A DNA stretch of 7,346 bases from an uncultured Prevotella sp. (GTDB taxonomy: Bacteria > Bacteroidota > Bacteroidia > Bacteroidales > Bacteroidaceae), in NCBI GenBank assembly GCA_900554545.1, contig USHW01000070.1, positions 1-7,346 of the forward strand, read 5' to 3'. Positions 1-5,719 of the stretch are shown here, piece after piece. The first letter of the stretch is position 1, and each line of letters opens with the position of its first letter. Made by a program: the position numbers and the translations under genes. The notes below the pieces were generated by a model, which saw nothing but the letters and a program-made list of their open reading frames with translations, was not told the origin of the DNA and searched no databases.

Positions 1-148
1 CTTTCATAATCTATTGGCTGTCAAGCCATTAAGCCGCTGCCGCCCTACTCTACCCTGCAAAGCATATCAAGCTCCCTCCCTTCGGGAGGGCTGGGGTGGG
101 TGTCGAGTGCAGTTGGGGTGGGTTTTAGGCTGGTTTTGTGGTGTGCCT
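1..148. other. Non-coding 3' flank of the polyprenyl synthase gene
   Basis: This stretch lies downstream of the minus-strand polyprenyl synthase stop and holds no gene I can support. It contains a possible degenerate copy of the dispersed repeat at about 15-55, a GC-rich hairpin at 74-90, a G-quadruplex-type run at 84-100 and a 10-bp direct repeat TGGGGTGGGT at 92-101 and 114-123. An open frame crosses it on the plus strand, but that frame is the antisense shadow of the synthase gene. Confidence 0.6.
74..90. repeat. GC-rich hairpin, 7-bp stem
   Basis: CCCTCCC (74-80) and GGGAGGG (84-90) form a perfect 7-bp stem around a TTC loop. It sits about 60 bases past the stop of the minus-strand synthase gene, so it could mark the transcript end. 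No T-tract follows it on the minus strand, so a classical intrinsic terminator is not shown. The right arm is shared with the G-rich run at 84-100. Confidence 0.5.
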
Positions 149-1129
149 TTACTTATTCCTCTTAATCACAAAGTCAAGATATGCGCGCAGGCTTTCGCGC
201 AGCGTGGGGTCGTTCACCTCCTTGCGGATGAAGTCCGACGCCTCGGCGTGCAGCTCTTCCATGCGCTGCTCGGCGTATTCTATGCCGCCGTGCGCCTTTG
301 TGAAGTCAACGAGACAGGCTATCTCGTCGCGGTTCACGGTGCCGTCCTTCACCTTCCGCGCCAGCTTGAACATGCTGTCGTAGCCAGCCGAGTTGAGGGC
401 GTGGATTACGGGGAGGGTGAGCTTGCCCTCGGCCATGTCGTTGCCGGTGGGCTTGCCGATGTCGGCGGAGTCGTAATAGTCGAAGATGTCGTCCCTGATT
501 TGGAAGATTATGCCCAATGTCTGGCCGAACTTCTTTGCCTCCCCCACCCTGTCTTCGGGCATTCCGGCCGATATTGCGCCGATTGCGCAGCAGGCTTCGA
601 AGAGGGCTGCGGTCTTGCGGCTGATTATCTTATAATACGTTTCCTCAGATATTTCGCTGTCGGATATGCTCGTCAGCTGCAGTATCTCGCCGTCAGACAG
701 CGTGCGGCCAAGCTCGGCCAGATACCTTACGATGACCTCGTTGTGCGTCACCGAGACGTGCAGCAGGGCGGTGGACAGGATGTAGTCGCCCACGAGCACG
801 GCCACCTTATTGTCGTACACGGCGTTGACCGAAGCCTGCCCCCGGCGCTCGCGGCTCTCGTCCACCACGTCGTCGTGAACGAGCGATGCCGTGTGCAGCA
901 GCTCCAGACCCACCGCCGCGTGCAGCGTCGAGTCGTTAACCCGGCCATAGTTCTTTGCCATAAGCATGATGAGCATCGGCCTCATGCGCTTGCCGGCGCG
1001 GTTGCGGATGCGTGTGAAAATCTCCTCCTGCAACTTTCCGTCATGCGTAAGCGATGAGTTGAAAAGGTTGACAAACTGCCCAAGCTCCCTCTCTATTGGC
1101 TGCCTGATGATGGATAAATAGTCGGTCAT
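149..1129 (-). CDS. ispB: Long-chain trans-polyprenyl diphosphate synthase
   Basis: The 326-residue product is a trans-isoprenyl diphosphate synthase, which condenses isopentenyl diphosphate onto an allylic primer using Mg2+. The first Asp-rich motif is DDVVD (D86, D87, D90) and the second is DDIFD (D213, D214, D217). GKRMRP at 46-51, RKT at 171-173 and GKPTGND at 225-231 complete the substrate pocket, and the length is normal. The context LHTASLVHDDVVD, with small residues before the first motif, resembles octaprenyl/solanesyl-type enzymes rather than short-chain ones. In Bacteroidetes this fits the menaquinone tail; chain length cannot be read from sequence, so the symbol rests on family resemblance. 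I chose the ATG at 1127-1129 because homology begins there and the promoter at 1146-1178 lies inside the longer open frame that reaches 1210. It is divergent from polA and is expected to be cytosolic or loosely membrane-associated. Confidence 0.93.
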   Translation of the reverse strand: MTDYLSIIRQPIERELGQFVNLFNSSLTHDGKLQEEIFTRIRNRAGKRMRPMLIMLMAKNYGRVNDSTLHAAVGLELLHTASLVHDDVVDESRERRGQASVNAVYDNKVAVLVGDYILSTALLHVSVTHNEVIVRYLAELGRTLSDGEILQLTSISDSEISEETYYKIISRKTAALFEACCAIGAISAGMPEDRVGEAKKFGQTLGIIFQIRDDIFDYYDSADIGKPTGNDMAEGKLTLPVIHALNSAGYDSMFKLARKVKDGTVNRDEIACLVDFTKAHGGIEYAEQRMEELHAEASDFIRKEVNDPTLRESLRAYLDFVIKRNK

Positions 1130-1145
1130 GCTACTAAATTTGTTA

Positions 1146-1178
1146 CAAAAGTAGTTATTTTCTCGGATTAATTGCAAA
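1146..1178 (-). promoter_or_regulatory. Bacteroidetes-type promoter of the polyprenyl synthase gene
   Basis: Read on the minus strand, TTTG (complement of 1175-1178) is followed by 21 bases and then TACTTTTG (complement of 1146-1153). This matches the phylum's TTTG / TAnnTTTG consensus at the usual spacing. Transcription would start near 1140, leaving a leader of about 10 bases before the ATG. It supports the 1129 start over the longer frame. Confidence 0.75.
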
Positions 1179-1185
1179 AAATAAG

Positions 1186-1193
1186 TAACTTTA
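1186..1193 (+). promoter_or_regulatory. polA: Probable -7 element of the polA promoter
   Basis: TAACTTTA matches TAnnTTTG at all fixed positions except the last and lies 22 bases before the polA ATG. The best -33 candidate is TTTC at 1159-1162, three of four bases and slightly far away at 23 bases, so this is a weaker call than the opposing promoter. The two promoters sit back to back in 86 bp and their elements interleave. Confidence 0.4.
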
Positions 1194-1215
1194 CACGTAA
1201 AAACCGACAAAAAAG

Positions 1216-3981
1216 ATGGACAAGCTTTTCCTTTTTGACGCTTACGCCCTAATATACAGGGCTTATTACGCGTTCATCAAGAACCCACGCATAAACACAA
1301 AGGGCATGAACACATCGGCCGTATTGGGTTTCTGCAACACTCTGCACGAGGTGCTGGCGAAGGAGAAACCCACGTATCTCGGCGTGGCCTTCGACCCCCA
1401 CGGCCCGACGTTCCGCAGCGAGGCTTACGCCCAGTACAAGGCGCAACGCGAGGAAACGCCCGAGGACATACGCCGCTCCGTGCCCATAATCAAGGAAATA
1501 TTGAAGGCCATGCGCATACCCGTGCTTGAAGCCGAGGGCTTCGAGGCCGACGACGTGATAGGCACCCTTGCTAAGAAAGCCGACAGCGAAGGCATCAGGA
1601 CGTACATGCTTACGCCCGACAAGGACTACGGCCAGCTGGTGGGCGGCAACGTCGTGATGTACCGTCCGCGCCACGGCGGAGGCTACGAGACGCTCGACGA
1701 GGCCGGCGTCTGCCAGAAGTACGGCATCACGGACACGGCTCAGGTTATCGACCTGCTCGGCCTCATGGGCGACGCCGCCGACAACATACCGGGCTGTCCG
1801 GGCGTTGGCGAGAAGACCGCCGTCAAGCTGTTGCAGCAGTTCGGGTCGGTTGACACCTTACTGGAACGCACCGGTGAACTGAAGGGCGCACTGAAGAAGA
1901 AGGTCGAGGAGAACGCGGAGCAAATAAGGTTCTCAAAGTTCCTCGCCACCATCCGCACCGACGTGCCCGTTGAACTCGACTTGGAGAAACTGCGAGTGAC
2001 CGAACCCGACATCGCCGAACTGCGTCGGTTGTTCACCGAATTGGAGTTTAAGACGCTCTTGGACAAGTTTCTTAACAACCGTGAAAACATTAAAAACAAT
2101 GCTAACGGGCAGCTCGATTTATTTTCAGAAATCACGACCGACGGGCAGGTTGGCGAAGAAAAATCCGCTCTCAGGACGTTAACGGACACGCCGCACACGT
2201 ATAAACTCGTTGACACAGAGGAAGATATGCTCAAACTCTGTGACTTTTTCATGACAAAAAGTTTTTTAAGTTTAGACACGGAGACGACTTCCACCAACAC
2301 AATCGACGCCGAACTGGTTGGTTTGAGCTTCTCGGTCAGCGAAAACGAGGCGTTCTACGTGCCCGTTCCGGCCGACCGTCAACAAGCGCAAAACATTGTT
2401 AATATTTTCAAACCAGTCTACGAACAGCCCTCAATACTGAAAATAGGACAGAACATAAAGTATGACATGGAGGTGCTGGCGAACTACGGCGTCGAACTTG
2501 CCGGCGAGATGTTCGACACGATGTTGGCGCATTACCTGCTCCAGCCCGAGCAGCGTCACAACATGGACGACATGGCCGAAACGTACCTCGGCTACCGAAC
2601 CATCCACATCGACGAGCTTATCGGGCCGAAGGGCAAGGGGCAGAAGTCAATGCGCGACCTGCCGCCGGCGGAGGTGTACGAGTATGCCGCCGAGGACGCC
2701 GACGTGACCCTGAAGCTGAAGAACCTGCTTGAGCCGAAGCTGAAGGAAGCCGGCGTGTGGCAGCTCTTCAGCGAAGTGGAGATGCCCTTGGTGCGTGTCT
2801 TAGCCTCGATGGAGAGGAACGGCGTGAGGCTTGACACCGACTCGCTCAAGGAAACGTCGCAAATCCTCACCGCAAGGATGAACGACATCGAACAGGAAAT
2901 ATACCGGCTGGCCGGCGAGGAGTTCAACATTGCGTCGCCGAGGCAGGTCGGCGAGATACTGTTCGGCAAGATGAAAATCGTCGAGAAACCGAAGAAGACC
3001 AAGACGGGGCAGTATGTCACGTCAGAGGAAGTGCTCCAGCAGCTGCGCGGAAAGAGCGAGATAGTGGGCAAGATACTGGAACACAGGGGATTGAAGAAGC
3101 TGCTCGGCACATACGTAGACGCCCTGCCGAAGCTCGTAAACCCACGGACGGGGCACATACACACGTCGTTCAATCAGACGGTTACGGCCACCGGGCGGCT
3201 CTCGTCCAGCGACCCCAACCTGCAGAACATACCCGTGCGCGGCGAGGACGGCAAGGAGATACGCAAGGCGTTCATACCCGAGGAAGGCTGCCTGTTCTTC
3301 TCAGCCGACTACTCTCAAATAGAACTGCGCGTCATGGCGCACCTCAGCGGCGACGAAAACATGCAGGAAGCCTTCCGCGAGGGCTACGACATCCACGCCG
3401 CAACGGCCGCAAAAATCTACCACGAGACGATGGACAGCGTGACGCGCGACCAGCGCACACGGGCCAAGCGCGCCAACTTCGGCATAATATACGGCATCAC
3501 CGTGTTCGGACTGGCCGAGCGGCTTGACATCAGCCGCAAGGAAGCCGCCGAGCTGATTGACGGCTACTTCGCCACATTCCCCAAGGTGGCGGAATATATG
3601 GAGCAGGCGAAGGAGACTGCACGGGAGAAGGGCTACGCCGAGACACTGATGCACCGCCGCCGCTACCTGCCCGACATCACGTCGCACAACGCCACCGTGC
3701 GCGGCTTCGCAGAGCGCAACGCCATCAACGCACCCATACAAGGCACAGCCGCCGACATAATAAAAATAGCCATGGTGCGCATCTACAACCGCTTCAAGCG
3801 CGAGAACATCCGCTCGAAAATGCTGCTCCAGGTACACGACGAACTCAACTTCAGTGTCTACCCTGACGAAAAGGAGCGCGTGGAGCACATCGTACTCGAG
3901 GAAATGCAGAGCGCATATCCCCTTGACGTACCGCTTGTGGCAGACTGCGGATGGGGCGCAAACTGGTTAGAGGCACACTGA
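1216..3981 (+). CDS. polA: DNA polymerase I with intact 5' nuclease, proofreading and polymerase domains
   Basis: The 921-residue product is a full-length Pol I, acting in Okazaki fragment maturation and repair synthesis. The N-terminal 5' nuclease (about 1-280) shows D8, EADD at 110-113, DKD at 135-137, D186 and D189, then a helix-hairpin-helix GCPGVGEKTA. A linker of about 285-345 follows. The 3'-5' exonuclease is intact: D354/E356 (DTE), N413 and D417 (NIKYD), and Y490 and D494 (YAAED), so proofreading is expected; many Pol I homologues have lost these residues. The polymerase core has motif A D698 in DYSQIELR, motif B R747, K751, F755 and Y759, and motif C HDE at 874-876. F755 corresponds to E. 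coli F762, which selects against dideoxynucleotides. The linker carries QLDLF at 299-303, a sliding-clamp-type motif, and is AT-richer than the rest. No Shine-Dalgarno precedes the ATG and no clear terminator follows the stop. Confidence 0.98.
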   Translation: MDKLFLFDAYALIYRAYYAFIKNPRINTKGMNTSAVLGFCNTLHEVLAKEKPTYLGVAFDPHGPTFRSEAYAQYKAQREETPEDIRRSVPIIKEILKAMRIPVLEAEGFEADDVIGTLAKKADSEGIRTYMLTPDKDYGQLVGGNVVMYRPRHGGGYETLDEAGVCQKYGITDTAQVIDLLGLMGDAADNIPGCPGVGEKTAVKLLQQFGSVDTLLERTGELKGALKKKVEENAEQIRFSKFLATIRTDVPVELDLEKLRVTEPDIAELRRLFTELEFKTLLDKFLNNRENIKNNANGQLDLFSEITTDGQVGEEKSALRTLTDTPHTYKLVDTEEDMLKLCDFFMTKSFLSLDTETTSTNTIDAELVGLSFSVSENEAFYVPVPADRQQAQNIVNIFKPVYEQPSILKIGQNIKYDMEVLANYGVELAGEMFDTMLAHYLLQPEQRHNMDDMAETYLGYRTIHIDELIGPKGKGQKSMRDLPPAEVYEYAAEDADVTLKLKNLLEPKLKEAGVWQLFSEVEMPLVRVLASMERNGVRLDTDSLKETSQILTARMNDIEQEIYRLAGEEFNIASPRQVGEILFGKMKIVEKPKKTKTGQYVTSEEVLQQLRGKSEIVGKILEHRGLKKLLGTYVDALPKLVNPRTGHIHTSFNQTVTATGRLSSSDPNLQNIPVRGEDGKEIRKAFIPEEGCLFFSADYSQIELRVMAHLSGDENMQEAFREGYDIHAATAAKIYHETMDSVTRDQRTRAKRANFGIIYGITVFGLAERLDISRKEAAELIDGYFATFPKVAEYMEQAKETAREKGYAETLMHRRRYLPDITSHNATVRGFAERNAINAPIQGTAADIIKIAMVRIYNRFKRENIRSKMLLQVHDELNFSVYPDEKERVEHIVLEEMQSAYPLDVPLVADCGWGANWLEAH
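2110..2124 (+). other. polA: QLDLF sliding-clamp-binding-type motif in the PolA linker
   Basis: Residues Q299-L300-D301-L302-F303 match the bacterial beta-clamp-binding pentapeptide QL(S/D)LF exactly. They sit in the linker between the 5' nuclease and 3'-5' exonuclease domains, in a polar, Asn-rich, likely flexible stretch. Clamp binding is inferred from the motif and its accessible place. Confidence 0.6.
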
Positions 3982-3986
3982 GGGTA

Positions 3987-4017
3987 AATGAAAAATTAAA
4001 AATGAATAATTAAAAAT
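3987..4017 (+). repeat. Left arm of a 31-bp AT-rich inverted repeat
   Basis: This tract begins 5 bases after the polA stop codon. Read forward, it matches the reverse complement of 5650-5680 at 29 of 31 positions. The two arms bracket the Fic gene and the repeat-rich spacer after it. The sequence is simple (A/T with a few G), so some similarity is expected by composition. Confidence 0.6.
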
Positions 4018-4020
4018 TAA

Positions 4021-4078
4021 TTGCCTTTCGGCTGTCGTCAGGACATCTACCGCATTAGCCTTATCAGTCCTATTCAGC
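4021..4078 (+). repeat. Dispersed intergenic repeat, copy A
   Basis: This 58-bp unit matches copy B (5427-5484) at 51 of 58 positions with no gaps. The last 22 bases are identical in both, and both start TTGCCTTTCGGC. Both are preceded by 'aattaaaaattaa', so the repeated block may include that AT tract. It is open in the Fic frame, which lengthens that frame by 35 codons, but it is unlikely to be protein coding. Confidence 0.8.
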
Positions 4079-4125
4079 CCCAAAAACAAATAGCAGAACC
4101 CCTTTGTATTGAAAACACCAGTAAA

Positions 4126-5268
4126 ATGGAAAACAAATATATCATCCCCGAACTGCCTCTAAAATATGACCTTGAAACAAAGGCCGTATTAAAACAGCTT
4201 AACCTGTCGAACAAAAAGTTAGCAGAACTGAAAGGTGTGGCGCAAACTATACCGAACGAAAACATCCTGATAAACACGCTCACACTGCAAGAGGCCAAAG
4301 ACAGCTCGGAAGTTGAAAACATAGTAACTACAAACGATGACCTTTACAGGGCTGAATTAGACCTGAAACATACTATAATCAATGCATCAACAAAGGAGGT
4401 GCTCAACTACAGACAAGCTTTGCAAGCAGGCTTCTCAACTGCAAGGAAAACAAAACTGCTCACCCTCAACGATATAAAAAGAATACAACAGAAACTTGAA
4501 ACCAACAATGCAGGCTTCAGACGCATACCCGGAACAAGACTGAAGAACGCCCAAGGCGAAACTGTATATACCCCTCCACAGAACGGTCAGGAAGTAGAAC
4601 GGCTTATGGACAACCTTGAAAAATACATCAACGTGGCCGAATTTCACGACGTTGACCCACTGATGAAAATGGCGATAATACACCACCAATTTGAAAGTAT
4701 ACACCCGTTCTACGACGGAAACGGCCGCACAGGACGAATAATATCAATACTTTACCTTGTAATCAACGATTTGCTCGACCTCCCAATCTTATACTTGAGC
4801 CGCTATATAACTCACCATAAAAACGAATATTACCACCTGATACAGCAGATTAGGGACAAATCCACGCAGGGCAACGCACACGAATGGGAGCAATGGATAC
4901 TCTTCATACTGAAAGGTGTGGAAGAAACAGCCGACGAAACGATAAGGCTCGTAAAAGGCATATCGGCGCTTATGGCCGAATACAAGAAAGCATTGCGCCC
5001 GTTGTTAGGCAAAAATTACAAGCACGAACTGCTTAACAACCTCTTCTTTCATCCATACACAAAAATAGACTTCATAATGAAAGACATGATGGTGCAACGC
5101 AAAACGGCAGCAAAATATCTCGACATGATTGTAAACGCAGGACTGCTTGAAAAGATAAAATTAGGCAGAAGCAATTACTACATGAACATAAGGCTTATAA
5201 ATTTATTCATGAACCACGGCACAAAGCACGAAGACAAGCACGAACTGATAGAGTCTGTACAAGAATAA
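4126..5268 (+). CDS. Class II Fic-family protein adenylyltransferase
   Basis: The 380-residue product is a Fic enzyme, a family that usually transfers AMP from ATP to a hydroxyl on a target protein. The core motif is HPFYDGNGRTGR at 193-204: catalytic H193, metal-binding D197, then N199, R201 and R204, all intact. An N-terminal S60-x-x-x-E64-N65 matches the inhibitory (S/T)xxxE(G/N) helix, which places it in class II, self-inhibited by E64 contacting the arginine that binds the ATP gamma-phosphate. A flap-like strand lies near GETVYTPP (144-151). The C-terminal region (about 300-355) looks like a winged helix, RKTAAKYLDMIVNAGLLEK. I start at the ATG at 4126 because the 35 codons before it come from an intergenic repeat. 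No antitoxin gene or clear promoter is visible. Sampled G+C is 35-43%, far below polA and the ATPase gene, which suggests separate acquisition. The target is unknown; autoregulation or toxin-like activity are both possible. Confidence 0.93.
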   Translation: MENKYIIPELPLKYDLETKAVLKQLNLSNKKLAELKGVAQTIPNENILINTLTLQEAKDSSEVENIVTTNDDLYRAELDLKHTIINASTKEVLNYRQALQAGFSTARKTKLLTLNDIKRIQQKLETNNAGFRRIPGTRLKNAQGETVYTPPQNGQEVERLMDNLEKYINVAEFHDVDPLMKMAIIHHQFESIHPFYDGNGRTGRIISILYLVINDLLDLPILYLSRYITHHKNEYYHLIQQIRDKSTQGNAHEWEQWILFILKGVEETADETIRLVKGISALMAEYKKALRPLLGKNYKHELLNNLFFHPYTKIDFIMKDMMVQRKTAAKYLDMIVNAGLLEKIKLGRSNYYMNIRLINLFMNHGTKHEDKHELIESVQE

Positions 5269-5300
5269 ATAGCCGTCCAAAGATACACACGTGCATTGAT

Positions 5301-5378
5301 AATATGTACCCGAAAACAAGAAAATGGGTACACGTCGCTCCACACGTTCACCCTAAAAACCCAAAATGGGTACATATT
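5301..5378. repeat. Cluster of TGTACCC/GGGTACA half-sites
   Basis: AATATGTACCC at 5301-5311 is the exact reverse complement of 5368-5378. A second forward copy lies between them: AAAATGGGTACA at 5321-5332 repeats exactly at 5363-5374, 42 bp apart. The inner pair 5305-5311 and 5326-5332 can form a 7-bp stem with a 14-base loop. ACACGT also occurs three times nearby (5287-5292, 5330-5335, 5342-5347). The pattern could be operator-like or the remnant of a repeat; there is no direct evidence for a binding protein. Confidence 0.55.
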
Positions 5379-5426
5379 GAAGACAGGGAAGAAATACAGA
5401 ATTAACAAATTAAAAATTAAAATTCA

Positions 5427-5484
5427 TTGCCTTTCGGCAGCTGTCAGGCCATCTGCCGCATCGGCCTTATCAGTCCTATTCAGC
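5427..5484 (+). repeat. Dispersed intergenic repeat, copy B
   Basis: This is the second full copy of the 58-bp unit found at 4021-4078, identical at 51 of 58 positions and in the same orientation, also preceded by an AT tract (5407-5420). Copy C follows directly. In this copy CGGCAG (5435-5440) and CTGCCG (5453-5458) could pair, but the pairing is not preserved in copy A. Confidence 0.8.
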
Positions 5485-5490
5485 AAACAA

Positions 5491-5525
5491 GGCCATCGGC
5501 CGCATCAGCCTTATTTGTCCTATTC
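5491..5525 (+). repeat. Partial repeat copy C, tandem to copy B
   Basis: This 35-bp stretch matches the 3' part of copy B (5447-5481) at 31 of 35 positions, offset by 44 bp. It keeps the CCGCAT and GTCCTATTC blocks. It shows that the 3' half of the unit can duplicate in tandem. Confidence 0.7.
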
Positions 5526-5540
5526 CCCCTCACCCCTGCC

Positions 5541-5557
5541 CTTTCGCCATGCGAAAG
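5541..5557. repeat. Short hairpin, 7-8 bp stem
   Basis: CTTTCGC (5541-5547) pairs with GCGAAAG (5551-5557) around a CAT loop, and one more C-G pair (5540/5558) is possible. No T-run follows. It lies between repeat copy C and the larger hairpin, so it is probably part of the same intergenic element. Confidence 0.5.
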
Positions 5558-5574
5558 GCGGCAAATCACCCACC

Positions 5575-5611
5575 AAAAGGCGGCATTCCGCGCTGTGGAA
5601 TGCCGCCTTTT
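5575..5611. terminator. Perfect 15-bp hairpin, likely bidirectional terminator or repeat element
   Basis: AAAAGGCGGCATTCC (5575-5589) is the exact reverse complement of GGAATGCCGCCTTTT (5597-5611), with a 7-base loop GCGCTGT. The GC-rich stem with A4/T4 ends looks the same from both strands, as in bidirectional terminators. The T-run is only four bases and lies inside the stem. It is about 300 bases past the Fic stop, so it may instead belong to a dispersed intergenic repeat and only incidentally end transcription before the ATPase promoter. Confidence 0.55.
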
Positions 5612-5649
5612 GCAATCCACTGAAAGCTAACAACTTGCGCAGCCATCAG

Positions 5650-5680
5650 ATTTTTCATTATTCATTATTAATTTTTCATT
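5650..5680 (-). repeat. Right arm of the 31-bp AT-rich inverted repeat
   Basis: The reverse complement of this stretch matches 3987-4017 at 29 of 31 positions. It ends 10 bases before the -7 element of the ATPase gene, so it covers the place where a -33 element would lie. Low-complexity composition weakens the case for a shared origin with the left arm. Confidence 0.6.
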
Positions 5681-5690
5681 CAAAAATCAT

Positions 5691-5698
5691 TATCTTTG
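5691..5698 (+). promoter_or_regulatory. Bacteroidetes-type -7 element of the ATPase gene promoter
   Basis: TATCTTTG is a perfect TAnnTTTG match ending 21 bases before the ATG at 5720, which would give a leader of roughly 15 bases. No TTTG is found at the expected -33 distance; that position lies in the AT-rich inverted-repeat arm. The gene most likely has its own promoter rather than depending on the Fic gene. Confidence 0.55.
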
Positions 5699-5719
5699 CG
5701 GTAGATAAAACCCTGCGAA

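Larger units (their letters stand above)
5269..5719. other. Repeat-rich 451-bp intergenic region
   Basis: No gene is supported between the Fic stop and the ATPase start. In order it holds GGGTACA half-sites (5301-5378), an AT tract with repeat copies B and C (about 5407-5525), an 8-bp hairpin (5541-5557), a 15-bp hairpin (5575-5611), the right arm of the AT-rich inverted repeat (5650-5680) and a promoter -7 element (5691-5698). The open frames at 5296-5787 and 5427-5630 start in repeat sequence, run through hairpins and resemble no protein I know. Confidence 0.75.

Noticed and set aside
14..1057. Long plus-strand open frame opposite the synthase gene
   Set aside because: It is the antisense shadow of a clear gene and its product has no recognisable motifs.
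1130..1210. 27-codon N-terminal extension of the polyprenyl synthase
   Set aside because: It overlaps the perfect minus-strand promoter and shows no family similarity; the ATG at 1127-1129 fits the normal length.
4079..4125. Fic promoter using CCTTTG at 4101-4106
   Set aside because: The TA of TAnnTTTG is missing and no suitably spaced TTTG lies upstream.
1216..5268. polA and Fic as one operon
   Set aside because: A 144-bp AT-rich spacer with a dispersed repeat and a strong composition shift separate them. Readthrough cannot be excluded because no terminator is visible, but a designed operon is not supported.
5435..5458. CGGCAG/CTGCCG hairpin in repeat copy B as a structured RNA
   Set aside because: The matching positions in copy A do not pair, so the stem is not conserved between copies.
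5427..5525. CRISPR-like array
   Set aside because: Only two imperfect tandem copies at 44-bp offset, with no unique spacers of even length and no cas genes.
5427..5630. Possible 67-residue protein
   Set aside because: It begins in repeat copy B exactly as the false Fic extension does in copy A, and runs through the 15-bp hairpin.
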